Positions 1-10,800 of a DNA stretch of 64,000 nucleotides are shown here, piece by piece. The notes beneath the pieces were generated by a model, which saw nothing but the letters and a program-made list of their open reading frames with translations, was not told where the DNA came from and searched no databases. The DNA comes from Mytilus californianus. Its lineage: Eukaryota > Mollusca > Bivalvia > Mytilida > Mytilidae. Position numbers and translations under genes: made by a program. How positions within the stretch are numbered: position 1 is the stretch's first letter; the number at the start of each line of letters is the position of its first letter. The stretch spans positions 52,750,318-52,814,317 of the forward strand of contig NW_026262593.1 of the NCBI RefSeq assembly GCF_021869535.1, written 5' to 3'.

Positions 1-201
1 AAATTAAGCTTCTCGATGATCAAAATTAGTGTTTATCAAACTGCTATATGTACAATGAAATTATTGCTGTAAATTGTGTGGTTCAAATTTCTTGAAATAT
101 TTATATATTTTTGTCAACAGGTCAATTTAAATATTTTGTCAAAATTTTATGAAAATTAAACAAGTCAAATATATTTAATTCAACGTGTTGGGTACCCTTA
201 A
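1..201 (+). repeat. R6 TTAA-flanked short element, cut by window start
   Basis: Shares long stretches with 27441-27723 (same strand) and 27046-27278 (opposite strand): the tract around ATGATCAAAATTAGTG, a GTGTGGTTCAA tract, and a GTTGGGTACC right end followed by TTAA at 198-201. The left end lies outside the window. TTAA flanks with short GGTGGTAC-type ends are what piggyBac-group non-autonomous elements show; that assignment is inference. Confidence 0.65.
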
Positions 202-239
202 GCAAGTTTGTTATTACCCTTAAATGCAAGAAGTTCCCA

Positions 240-345
240 GAAGCAAATACATTGAAGCTGACTTTTTGTTCATTGTTGAAGGTCGTATGGTGACCTATAG
301 TAGTTGCTTATATTCACGTCATTTAAACTCTGGTGGATAGAAGTC
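240..345 (+). repeat. R1 fragment fused to R2
   Basis: Carries the R1 core (TTGTTCATTGTTGAAGG, then GGTGACCTATAG) but switches at about 346 into the R2 repeat, where other R1 copies continue to their GGCAATCATACCAC end. This is a composite junction of two families. Confidence 0.6.
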
Positions 346-482
346 CAGCTGAAGGACGCCTCCGGGTGCGGGAGTTTCTCGCTGCATTGAAGACCCATTG
401 GTGGCCTTCGGCTGTTGTCTGCTCTATGATCGGGTTGTTGTTTCTTTGACACATTCCCCATTTCCATTCTCAATTTTATCAT
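346..482 (+). repeat. R2 repeat, 3' part
   Basis: Matches 38880-39012 and 24515-24622 on the same strand and 23098-23230 on the opposite strand, ending in the shared CCCCATTTCCATTCTCAATT tract. Short open frames here (for example peptides with MEMGNVSK on the minus strand) recur in every copy and are repeat artefacts. Confidence 0.7.
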
Positions 483-1104
483 TTGCATTCATACCACATC
501 TCCTTTTTTTGATAATGTTCGTAAAAATTCGAAACAAATCTATGTTGATATATGACAGACTTTTCTTTTGTGAACATCGGCCAGATGCTACTTGATACAT
601 CAATTTATTTTATTTTTTTCAAATTCAAAGACCGCAAAAATTGCCACATTACATACCATCTTCTTTACGCAATGTATTTTACATTAATCTTCAAGGTTAA
701 CTTTACACTAATGTCCCTTATTACAAATATTAATGGTTGTCAAAATCCCATTTACTATAGTTTAGTTCCTCATTAGAAGCTAATTTAATCGGATATGTAA
801 CGTGTCTCTATAATGTAGAATGTTATTGAAATTTAATGAAGCCTCATGACAATAATCACTTTCAAGAATTTACTGTAGACGTCACCTAATCAATTTCATC
901 GAGTATGGTTAATGTGATCATCTTTCGGTAATGTGTAATCTACATCGGATCAACATCATTAGTGAACCTTGATTGGGTTAAATATAGCAGTAGCGAGTTA
1001 TTATAACGTATAACAATATTAGTGTGAGATAATTGTCAAACAAAAAAACAATAGCAATTTATGTAATGTTTGCCTTTGAGGCTTTCCGTAACAAACAACA
1101 TTTT
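483..1104. other. AT-rich stretch, nothing recognised
   Basis: Only short open frames with biased composition. No splice-bounded coding exon, RNA or repeat recognised. Confidence 0.4.
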
Positions 1105-1510
1105 AAGGTTCAGCTGAACCCATTGACACAAAATGGTCCAGTCTTCAACCCTGCTTTTATACTCTGCACATGTCCAACACAATAACTTAAGGTTCATTTG
1201 AACCCATTCAGTGACACAAAATGGCCAGGTCTTCACCCCTGAATTTATACTATACACATGTCCAAGACATCATTTTAAGGTTTAGTTGAACCCATTGACA
1301 CAAAACGGCCATGTCTTCACCCCTGAATTTATACTATACACATGTCCAACACATCAACTTAAGGTTTAGTATAACCCATTGACACAAAATAGTCAGGTCT
1401 TAACCCCAAACTTTAAATATATACTATGCACATGTCTAACACAATAACGTAAGGTTCATTTGAACCCTTTGACACAAAATGGCCAGGTCTTCACCCTTAA
1501 ATGTATACTG
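1105..1510. repeat. tandem repeat, 84-90 bp unit, ~4.7 copies
   Basis: Units begin AAGGTT near 1105, 1189, 1277, 1361 and 1451. Each contains GAACCC, then TTGACACAAAA, a TCTTCACCCCTGAATTTATA-type tract, and ACACATGTCCAACAC. Units differ by scattered substitutions and small indels, so the array is not recent. Confidence 0.85.
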
Positions 1511-1594
1511 TATACATTTCTTACATTACAACTAAAAAATTTTTAATTCCTAAAAAGAAACTTAAAAACATCATATCAGAACATCAAAACTCAG

Positions 1595-2032
1595 GCATAT
1601 CTGGCGCTAGTTCGACCAAAACTGGAATATTCATGTTCAGTATGGGACCCTCACACAGTTGAACAAACTTCTAAAATCGAGATGGTCCAAAGTCAAGCTG
1701 CCAGATATGTCTGTAACAGGTACCATAACATCAGTAGACCTACAGACATGATAAACTTATTAAACTGACCAACACTACAAAAACGAAGACTATGCACAAG
1801 ATTTATAATGTTCTACAAAATAGTCCATCAAGTCGTAGCAATCCCATCTGCTATTATCATACCATCAGACAGTAGAACCCGCAAAAATCATGATTTCACT
1901 TTCAGACACATTTCAACTAAAAAAGATACTTATGAATTTTCATTTTTTCAATATACCATAACTCGGTGGAACTTATTGCCAATCCATACAGTCGCTGTCA
2001 CTACAGTCGACACTTTCATAGAACGAGGTTAA
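1595..2032 (+). pseudogene. C-terminal remnant of a CR1-like LINE reverse-transcriptase ORF
   Basis: One frame from 1595 to the stop at 2030-2032 reads as the end of a non-LTR retrotransposon ORF2: LVRPKLEYSCSVWDP, then QAARYVCNRYHN, then RTRKNHDFTF and WNLLPIHTV. The order LVRP.LEY...VWDPHT...QAARFV...RY...TDM...L.W.TL..RR...WN.LP is characteristic of CR1/L2-type LINE tails. The frame is broken by a TGA near 1766, where the family has a codon before the PTL segment. The catalytic domain is absent, so this is a 5'-truncated dead copy. Family-level assignment is from remembered motif order only. Confidence 0.8.
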
Positions 2033-2734
2033 GTAGTGGAGTGTCAGATTGATAAGTATGCTCGAAGAACAGTTACTGTAGTTAATAGAAAAATTAAACT
2101 GGCTTATATGATTTTTTTTAATCTAGAGGTGCTTACTGGAATTACCATCAAACCAGATTAAAAGTACATGTGTATCTTAATGTTTAAAATATAAAATTCA
2201 CGTAGGTAGTCATCCATCATCTTTAAATGTTAATATATTTTAATATTAAAAGAGTAGTATATATACATATATACCTGCGTAAAAATATGAACTAGTTCAC
2301 TATCATGAAATTTAAAATTTAAAACACCTCCACAATATATACAGTTTATTTACATGTACATGTATATATATGAACCACGGAAATCGTTATTCTGCAATTT
2401 CACTGGTTTTAATTAGGTAGTTAACTTTTATCTTCATTGCACAGTATAGTGTGGCAACATACCCACGCTTACTGCTTCAATGGACTTCATTGGATTAAGC
2501 TGTAGTAAATTAGTATAGTGTGGCGTAATCCACGCTTACTATGTTTTGACACAGTCCCCACATTTAAAGTCTAATTTGTCAACCTCACCGTAGAGTATAT
2601 ACCTTTTCGTAACACGTCTAGTATAAACTCAAGTGGACTAGTTGAATGGCTCATGACTATCCGTGTATGTATTGTCCACTGCAATCAATGATCAGTAATA
2701 GTAGTATTTATTTTTTTATCAGAGAAACAAAACA
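2033..2734. other. AT-rich stretch with a weak local duplication
   Basis: No gene seen. Two related tracts, AGTATAGTGTGG followed by CCACGCTTACT, occur near 2440-2475 and 2510-2545. They look like a diverged short duplication. Confidence 0.4.
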
Positions 2735-2930
2735 TCAAAAAAGTAAAAATCTAAGAAAAATTCAAAACGGAAAATCCTTTATCAAATGGCAAAATCAAAG
2801 GCTCACACATATCAAACGAATGAAAAACAACGTTCATATTCCTGACTTTGTACAGACATTTCCTTGTGTAGAAAATGGTTGATTAAACCTGGTTTTATAG
2901 CTAGCTAAACCTCTTACTTGTGTCAAAGTT
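2735..2930 (+). repeat. R3 repeat
   Basis: Shares its full length with 50015-50225 and 53440-53670: an AATTCAAAACGGAAA start, CAAATGGCAAAATCAAA, CATATTCCTGACTT, and CCTGGTTTTATAGCTAGC near the end. The 78-codon open frame running through it is part of the repeat, not a gene. Confidence 0.7.
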
Positions 2931-3002
2931 TCCAAAAACTTGAATTATCGTGATCATCATTATCATTTTCTTGATCTTTTAACTTTCTTTAAACTCTATA
3001 AA

Positions 3003-3028
3003 ATGATGATGATGATGATGATAATGAT
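3003..3028. repeat. (GAT)n microsatellite
   Basis: About eight consecutive GAT/TGA triplets, slightly interrupted. Confidence 0.9.
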
Positions 3029-3050
3029 GATTTTTTAAAACAACATTTAG

Positions 3051-3306
3051 GGTTGCGTTCAATATCGTAGCAGATACGAACGGCTACGTATATTTTGCTT
3101 ACTGAACGTGTATAGCTAGCTCAGCTGTTACAAAGATCTAGATAGCCCAAAAAATTCATGCTATCTAGAGAATCCAAAATGGCGTCGGATCGGTTGTTAC
3201 TACTGACGTCATTTTGAATTGCTTAGCTTCGTAGCATATCGTTCAACATAGATAGATATCTAAGACATAGCGGCTATACTAGCTGCTACGATATTAAACG
3301 AAAACC
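3051..3306. mobile_element. ~256-bp short inverted-repeat element (MITE)
   Basis: The left end GGTTGCGTTCAATATCGTAG matches, in reverse complement, the right end CTACGATATTAAACGAAAACC with few mismatches. There is no coding capacity. A clear target duplication is not visible. GGTTGCGTTCAATA-type ends are reminiscent of hAT-group non-autonomous elements, but that is inference. Confidence 0.6.
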
Positions 3307-3964
3307 TGGTAAGTGTTGCTCAATGCTACACGATTGTGAAAGGATCAGATTATATTTTATGCTGGACTCATAGCGTAGAAATGTCAGTTTCTTTAGTAGC
3401 TTTTGTTGATTGATTATTGTTTGCATAATATTCAGCGGCAAATTTTTCGTGCACGTTAAGGAAGAGAACGAAAAAGCAATAACGAACGGCGTGAAATTTG
3501 GAATGTCACTTGAAAACGAAGGTATTTTGGCTGTGGACATAAATTGTGCATGACAACATGCTATTTATGGACCCATCAAAGAGTTGTCATAAGTATTCCT
3601 TAACATGCAGAGACCATGATTGAAATACTGATATTCAAATATTTGGAACATTAGTTGTATTTATTTGTTTATTTAACCCAACAAAAACGTAATTTCATAT
3701 CAGATTTGTTTGAATAAGTAGCAAATGTTGTTTTTCTACGTAATGAATTGTTAAAGGAACATCAGAATTTAGTGAAATAAATTTTGTCATCACTTAAAAC
3801 AATACGGTTAATTGCTAATAAATGTTTGAGCAAGCAGGTTTAAAATTTGTCAACTACGACAGAATTATAGTGTCTTAATAAAACATGTACGATTGAGCAT
3901 GAGGGGGCGATAATCAACAACAAACAATCCGTTTGTTTTTCGTTTTTTGTTTTACAATCAATCA
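3307..3964. other. AT-rich stretch, nothing recognised
   Basis: An 84-codon minus-strand frame at 3286-3540 overlaps the preceding element and has no recognisable motif. Nothing else seen. Confidence 0.4.
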
Positions 3965-4155
3965 CGATGTTGGTTTCACATTTTGTCATGTCGGTGCCTT
4001 TAAAAGCTTACTATACTGTATGGATTTTGCTCATTGTTAAAGGCCATACAGTGCGCTATAGTGATTACATCCTCGACTTTATGTCTCATTTGGATATATG
4101 TCTCATTGGCAATCACTTCATTTCGCATTATTATTTTTTTTATTTTATATTTAGG
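3965..4155 (+). repeat. R1 repeat, 3' part
   Basis: Shows the R1 order: a CATGTCGG...CCTTT tract, GCTCATTGTTAAAGGCCATA, then GTCTCATTGGCAATCA and an AT-rich tail. Confidence 0.65.
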
Positions 4156-4487
4156 TAAAATTTAAACTTAGAATATTTTGGCTATACTGGTCAGGGCTCT
4201 GAAACGAATTGTATATTTCTTCGGGTTTTAGCTTTCAACTTTTAGCTTGGAGCTTACATGTACCTGCATGGTGACTGTTATCCCCAATACATATATATAT
4301 ATATATACATGTATATGTGTCGTGCGCGCAGAAATTGGTAATATGCACATGTATTGTGTATGTGTGCATGTGAATATTTTGTTTTGAGTCTGTAATTGAC
4401 AAATACAGATCTTTTTTAGTCACTTAATCATATTAGGATGACTGTTCCACTTGCAGAAGCCTTCAAACTAATAATAAAGTATTATGA
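4156..4487. other. AT-rich stretch with short TA/CATG runs
   Basis: Contains a (TA)n run near 4291-4306 and CATGTATATG motifs. No gene seen. Confidence 0.4.
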
Positions 4488-4965
4488 AAATAAGGTGATT
4501 TGGAACTGAATTGGATGTAAGCAACGATAGGTTATCGTCAGACCATCAACAATGAACAAATACCGTAAAGTCAGCTTTTAAAGTCCTCGATATGAAATGT
4601 GATACAATTCAAACGAAAAAAAACGACTTGACTTATGACAAACCAATAAACTTGAAACAAATATGACAGACAGCAACTAACGACAACCACTAAAAATTGG
4701 ATCCCGACTTATAACAGGCACTTAAAGAATGTGGCGGCGGAACGTAACATGTTTGTAAGCGCTAAATCTTCCCCTAACCTGGGTCAGTGGTGTAACAGCA
4801 CAACATAAGAACACACTTGAAATCAGCTAAACATTGCTTGAATAATCAGATTTGCACGAAGCTCAAAAATCAACAGAAATAAAGATAAGAGACAGTAATT
4901 GCCGATCTAAGATTACTTTCAGTTACTGATAGATAGTTCAAAGCCAAAAACAACTACATTGTATC
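4488..4965 (-). repeat. R1 repeat, near full length, reverse orientation
   Basis: Read on the minus strand it follows the longer R1 copies at 32805-33385 and 35010-35555. It runs from the TTGGCTTTGAACTA-like start, through CAGTAACTG, CACTGACCCAGG and GTTCATTGTTGATGG, to a degenerate end. Confidence 0.6.
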
Positions 4966-5399
4966 AAATAAATCATGTTCTCTTGATTAAGTTATCAATT
5001 ATCACCCATCCAACGCATTTAGTGTAAAATCTCATAAAGTGATAAACAGGACCGTGTGCACCTGCTTTAAATTTCATTACCTTACACAGCTATAGATCAG
5101 TTTTTAAGGAAATAAAATCTACCAGGAAAAAAAAACCACATCTTGATTCATTATGATGGAACACCGCATGGTTAATGCATACATTTATGTTTTTGTTGAT
5201 TTTTTTATAATGTGTAAACTCCTTAAATCAACGTGAATGCGGTCAATGTTCAAGGTTACTGTGTAGGTAGGGTGATTAAATGTTTACCCACCATATACCA
5301 TTTGTGGTTTTGTGTCATATCATCTTCTTTATCTTTAAACAATACGAATAACTGTCAAAGACAAATTTTTGCGAACGATTTACCGTTGCGATTTTCGCG
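4966..5399. other. AT-rich stretch, nothing recognised
   Basis: No supported feature. Confidence 0.4.
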
Positions 5400-5685
5400 A
5401 GTTCGATCATCAGTTTGTTTTTGTGTTGTATTGTTGTCCCACTGTACCATGTTAGGAGAGGGTTGAGCGTATCAAAATATCTTTAACCCTTCCACATTCT
5501 GTATGTGCTTGTCCCGGGTAACATTTTGTCATGTCTGGGCCTTTTATTGCTGACTATACGATATGGGATTTGTTCATTATTGAAGGCCATACGGTGACCT
5601 ATATTTGCTTATATTCATTTTATTTAGATGACTGTGTTGGAGAGTTGTCTCATTGACAATCATATCACATCTCTTTATTTCACAT
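5400..5685 (+). repeat. R1 repeat
   Basis: Contains the R1 tracts GTTAGGAGAGGGTTGAGCG, CTTGTCCCGGGT, TATTGAAGGCCATACGGTGA and GAGTTGTCTCATTGACAATC in family order, with an internal deletion relative to 32805-33385. Confidence 0.65.
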
Positions 5686-5750
5686 AGAAGGGACGTTACT
5701 CGAAAAAAGTAAATGTAAAATTGTAAGTTTTCATTAGTTTTTTCTACAAT

Positions 5751-6638
5751 TGTATGTCTACCATCCAGAGTAAGAAGCAGTTGTATGTCTAAGTTTCAGC
5801 ATAAGAAGCAGTTATATGTCTAAGTTCCAGCGTAAGAAGCAGTTATATGTCTAAGTTCCAACGTAAGAAGCAGTTGTTTGTCTAAGTTCCAGCGTAAGAA
5901 GTAGTTGTATGTCAAAGTTCCAGCGTAAGAAGCAGTTATATGTCTAAGTTCCAGCGTAAGAAGCAGTTGTATGTCTAAGTTCCAGCAACAAAGCAGTTGT
6001 ATGTCTAAGTTCCAGCGTAAGAAGCAGTTATTTGTCTAAGTTCCAGCAGAAAAGGAGGTGTATGTCTAAGTTCCAGCGTAAGAAGCAGTTATATGTCTAA
6101 GTTCCAGCGTAAGAAGCAGTTATATGTCTAAGTTCCAGCGTAAGAAGCAGTTGTATGTCTAAGTTCCAGCAGAAAAGCAGTTGTATGTCTAAGTTCCAGC
6201 GTAAGAAGCAGTTATATGTCTAAGTTCCAGCAGAAAAGGAGGTGTATGTCTAAGTTCCAGCGTAAGAAGCAGTTATATGTCTAGGTTCCAGCGTAAGAAG
6301 CAGTTATATGTCTAAGTTCCAGCGTTAGAAGCAGTTGTATGTCTAAGTTCCAGCGTAAGAAGCAGTTGTATGTCTAAGTTCCAGCGGAAGAAGCAGTTAT
6401 ATGTCTAAGTTCCAGCGTAAGAAGCAGTTGTATGTCTAAGTTCCAGCGTAAGAAGCAGTTGTATGTCTAAGTTCCAGCGTAAGAAGCAGTTATTTGTCTA
6501 AGTTCCAGCAGAAAAGGAAGTGTATGTCTAAGTTCCAGCAGAAAAGGAGGTGTATGTCTAAGTTCCAGCAGAAAAGGAGGTGTATGTCTAAGTTCCAGCA
6601 GAAAAGGAGGTGTATGTCTAAGTTCCAGCGTAAGAAGT
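5751..6638. repeat. 30/31-bp minisatellite, ~29 copies, two interleaved unit types
   Basis: The array is built from TAAGTTCCAG + variable middle + GTATGTC. Type 1 (31 bp) has the middle CGTAAGAAGCAGTT; type 2 (30 bp) has CAGAAAAGGAGGT. Type 2 is scattered singly at about 6050 and 6235 and then runs as consecutive units from about 6505 to 6612. Intermediate units (CAACAAAGCAGTT, CAGAAAAGCAGTT) link the types. The 30-bp units give a ten-residue periodic frame on the minus strand (LELRHTPPFL), a by-product of the array. Confidence 0.95.
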
Positions 6639-7934
6639 AATGAACACGGGATGATTGTTTCTTTGGCAATATTCAAAAGTAATGTACGTCTGATGCTATG
6701 CGCGTATGTATCTGCGATGATTTATATTAAAAAGCGATTTGCCGCTACTGCTGAATAAATGTGTAGTGTTGTTAATGCTGACTTTAAAGAAAGCATGATG
6801 AGCGGATAGAAGAGGTGATTTGTGGGGACGCTAGAGGTCATAACAATGTATCAGTTATAGATTGGGTTTTATATAATTCAATAAGTAAAAATTTTCATTT
6901 TCTAACATTTGTGTAAATACTTCTGTTCATTTCCATACCGATATGTTATAATCATAGAACAAGTAAATCGGTATATGCATGACTCGCGTGACCATACTTA
7001 ATCGGAACGACGTAGAGTTTGGGTTAAAGGATCATCCCAACCAGTAAATTAGATGATATATACCGATTTGATTGGCCAATAACTGTTTAAACACATGACG
7101 CCACCAATTTACACGAACGTTTTTGAAATATTCGGACGATACTCAATACACGGCTCCTAGGAACGTTTTTTGTAAGGTAAAGAAAGGGGTACACATGCCT
7201 TTAAGAAGTAAAAGGTTGGTTACTTTTGAATTATTAATTGTTTTGATATTCAGGCTTTCTCCTACATTATTTGGAGAATTTCGTTTTAATGGCAGATCTT
7301 TGATTGTTTTGTTTTTATATAAATTTGTGACGATAAAGAACTTGGCATATTGTGTAGACACCTTGTTTATTGTTGAACACTACATGTATATTACCCTCTA
7401 TATGTCCTTAGGTTGTTTTTGTCGTTTGGTTGCTGTCTTTTTGACGTATAACCCACATTTCCTATAGTTTTAGTTCCGTTTGGTGTACTTTTAAATCGGT
7501 TTATGACAAATCATAACTGAAAGGGTTTATTGAGTATACATTAATTGTTTTCTTTCCCTCAAGAATATCACCAGAGAAAAATTAATCGACGAGAGATGTA
7601 TTGAAATCTCCAGTGCAAAGAAAACAAAAAAAAAGTTTCACTTTTCAATCTTTAACTTCCCCCCTCCCCCCACGATTTTTCAACTGTATGATTTTGAAGA
7701 TATGTCGACTTTAAACGAAATCTGATTGATCTCCAACCTACTTGTATATCCCCCCTGTTTATGTCATATATACTTAAATATAAACCTTATTAAATTCGAT
7801 CCCAAAATAGTCATTAAAATTTAAAGGAATTAATGTTTAAAAAGTCGTTATTAATTCAATTGAGCACAAAACTAGTCAAGTATTTGGAATTTCTAAAATA
7901 TTGAAAGAAATTATCGAAATAAAATATTCATGTC
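6639..7934. other. AT-rich stretch, no supported gene
   Basis: A 114-codon + frame at 7123-7467 is hydrophobic and T-rich with no recognisable domain. A C-rich/T-rich run (CCCCCCTCCCCCC-like) lies near 7660-7675. No other feature. Confidence 0.4.
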
Positions 7935-8165
7935 TGTCATATTTGTTTTTTTTTTTCGTAAATTGTTTAGTTATAAATTATGGCTGTTAGTTTTCTCAAT
8001 TGAATCGTTTCATATTTTTCATGTCGGGACCCTTAATAGTCGACTATACGGTATGGGTTTTTCTCATAGTTGAAGGCCGTACGGTTGCCTATAATTTCTT
8101 ACATCCACTTTATTTGAACTTTGGTGGATAGTTGTCTCATTGGCAATTATACTTCATATAATGTT
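7935..8165 (+). repeat. R1 repeat, 3' half
   Basis: Starts in the family tract TGTCATATTTGTTT and runs through CATGTCGGGACC, GTTGAAGGCCGTACGG and GTTGTCTCATTGGCAATTAT. Confidence 0.75.
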
Positions 8166-9573
8166 CATATAAAAAGAAGAATAATTATTTTTGTTGGAAT
8201 TTGAAACATTGATTTAAGATTTACATTAATATTGTATGCAAAATATCATAAAATGTTCCAAGGTAGAAAAATAATTTTAAATTCATATTTTAAAACGACG
8301 AAGCTTGTACAAAGTTGTTAATTGATCAACAATGTTGTAATTGCAAGGTCAGTGACGGTTTCCGGTGGAAAAGGAGGGGTGGCGAAATAGTCGTACGACC
8401 CCTTTGATTAGAAAATATATAATGGTTTAGCCTAAAATCGTCAAAATATTTTGTAAGCTCGCAGCGCTCGGCTGTATTACTTCTATTTTATGGAAATCTG
8501 CCCCTAAAGATAAGAGTACTTTTGAGCTGTGCAGTATATCTGAGGTCGTTAATGCACACCTTAGCGGTGCATTATCCAGATTATAACACTGTAAGATCAA
8601 AGAGATTTTGACTATGTCATGTGTTTTACATCTCTTGTAATTCTTTTTGTCCATGACTACAACTATGTAATTGAAATGGTAAGATTTATTATTGTAATAT
8701 GTTGTAAATCCCGGTTTCCTTCAGCACACCATTAAAACGTAAGTATGTTAACTACCGCTATGGGAAAATAACGGGAGATAATAACCTTGCTCAGATTTCT
8801 GACCTAAACCACGTAACAGGAGTAATACCACCATTGTTTTTCCCCTGTTAATCTTTGTTAAATTGGCACTTTTAAAAAAAATGTGCAGAATTTAGCTTTG
8901 TTTCAAATAAAAAAATACTTGACATGAGTATAGTTTTATCCTGTCCAGTACAACAGACAATATTTCACATAACATTCCATTGTATGTAAGATAATAACCA
9001 TAACCGGAAGTTAGCTAATCAAATTTGAACCCCTTTTTTTTCCTGTTTACAAGCTTTAATTTAGTACCCATGTAACCTCAAGTTCAAAATATTTTATAGA
9101 ATCACCAAATAAAAAAAGAATGGAACTTTGAAACACCCAAGATATATGTTTATGACTCAGAAATTTATTACTTCAATGAAATGTAGGATTAATTTCCTAC
9201 AACTGTCAAATTCAAGGGAATATTTTTTTTTTCGACCCTTCTTCGTATGAAACCGGATGTGACGTACTATGATTTGGTGGAATTACACCTAACAGGTCAT
9301 TTGACGAAGTGTTGTTTAGGAAGACAATCTGTGCAAGGAGAACACATAAACGGTTAATAAGTTTCATATAAGAAATTTTTGTGTGCAAACTGTTGAAAAT
9401 TATCATTTAGGTAACAATGAACCGAATAGTCTTAGTGTGTCATTTATTTAGTTGAGGTACGCAAGAAAAGGATTTTTGTAAATATTGAAACACATTCAAC
9501 CTAAACCTTTATGAACTATTCAACTATATATCAAAATATGTACAATAAAAACAATAAAAGAACAAAGTTCCAA
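8166..9573. other. AT-rich stretch, nothing recognised
   Basis: Only short frames of 60-75 codons without motifs. No repeat or RNA recognised. Confidence 0.4.
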
Positions 9574-10299
9574 TGTCCCCCGCGTTGCACATATTTTATA
9601 TTTCGAAGGTGCATAACTCTTTTAAAAAAAAGTCGATCGTCCACCATTATAGAACTTGTCCGAGATATTGCTGATATTATCCTATAGTATAAGTTTTATA
9701 AAAACTGGCAAGAATTGTACCCGTGAGAGCGTTAACGAGGCCATTTTCCATAAATTTAATATTTCCAAGGAGCATAACTCTTTTAAAAATAGTCGATCGT
9801 CCACCATTATAGAACTTGTCCGAGATATTGCTGGTATTAACCTATTATAGTATAAGTTTTATAAAAATCTGGCAAGAATTGTACCCGTGAGAGGGCTAAC
9901 GAGGCCATTTTCCATAAATTTAGTATTTCCAAGGGGCATAACTCTTTTAAAAAAGTCGATCGTCCACCATTATAGAACTTGTCTGAGATATTGCTGATAT
10001 TAACCTATGGTATAAGTTTTATAAAAATCTGGCAAGAATTGTACCCATGAGAGCGCTAACGAGGCCATTTTCCATAAATTTAGTATTTCCAAGGGCATAA
10101 CTCCTTTAAAAAAAGTCGATCGTTCATCATTTAAAAACTTTTCCGAGGTATTGCTGATATTAACCTATAGTTTAAGTTTTATAAGAATATGGCAAGAATT
10201 GTACCTGTGAGAGCGCTAACAAGACCGGACGGACACACGAACGGACGGACGGACGCCCGGTATTTCCATGTCCCCCGCAACGCGTTACGCTGGGGGACA
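9574..10299. mobile_element. TGTCCCCC...GGGGGACA-ended element with internal 160-bp tandem
   Basis: The left end reads TGTCCCCCGCG (9574) and the right end GGGGGACA (to 10299). The right end is itself a hairpin: TGTCCCCCGCAACGCG at 10269 pairs with ...CGCTGGGGGACA. Between the ends lie about four tandem copies of a ~160-bp unit (starts near 9612, 9772, 9936 and 10095). Each unit holds AGTCGATCGT, a TTGCTGATATTAACCTAT tract, TGGCAAGAATTGTACC and AACGAGGCCATTTTCC. A GGACGGAC run at 10225-10258 precedes the right hairpin. No coding capacity. Confidence 0.75.
9612..10255. repeat. ~160-bp tandem array inside the element
   Basis: Four copies with period 159-164. The last copy is the most diverged and runs into GGACGGAC repeats. 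Confidence 0.85.
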
Positions 10300-10304
10300 A
10301 TAAA

Positions 10305-10410
10305 TAAACTAATCATAGATACCAGGATTGAAATTTTGTACGCCAGACGTCCGTTTCGTCTACAAAAGACTAATTAGTGACGCTCGAATCAAAAAAATTA
10401 AAAAGTTCAA
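10305..10410 (+). repeat. R4 fragment
   Basis: ATAGATACCAGGATTG, then CCAGACG...TTTCGTCTACAAAA and GACGCTCGAATC match 42860-42950 on the same strand. Confidence 0.65.
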
Positions 10411-10589
10411 AGTACGTAATTACTATACATGTACGTGCTTAATACACGTATATAATACGTAATGTTTGCATTAAAAAAAACGGGACCCAATCGATGATTA
10501 TTTTGTTCAAATTCCGAAAAGATCTCGGTCAAACCAAAGACTTTGAAATTGATATTTGCTGCTTCTCCGCTTAGCAAGCGTCATTAAGG

Positions 10590-10800
10590 ACTAAGAGTAA
10601 AGACTGCTCGGCTCGAAGTCAGAATAATGTGCCCGGGTAGGATGACATGTCTTCCTGTGGACTATTACCTTGTGAACTAGCACATTAAAAATCTGGCTCA
10701 GCGTCTCGGTCTAGTACATTGCAGGGTAATATTCATATTACATTAACATGTTCTCGTCCTGAATATGCATATTAATTTGCCGCTGGACGCTAAGCAGCAC
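10590..10800 (+). repeat. R5 repeat, copy 1
   Basis: Aligns by eye with 52640-52850: GGCTCGAAG.CAGAATAATGTG, GATGACATGTCT, AATCTGGCTC.GCGT, TAATATTCATAT and GTCCTGAATATGCAT occur in the same order. Confidence 0.75.

Noticed and set aside
5751-6638. CRISPR-like reading of regularly spaced repeats
   Set aside because: No unique spacers, units are contiguous, and the host is eukaryotic.
6467-6676. Protein with ten-residue repeats (LELRHTPPFL) on the minus strand
   Set aside because: Direct by-product of the 30-bp minisatellite; no start context, and the frame breaks where 31-bp units occur.
7123-7467. 114-codon open frame
   Set aside because: T-rich hydrophobic composition, no domain, no splice context; consistent with chance in AT-rich DNA.
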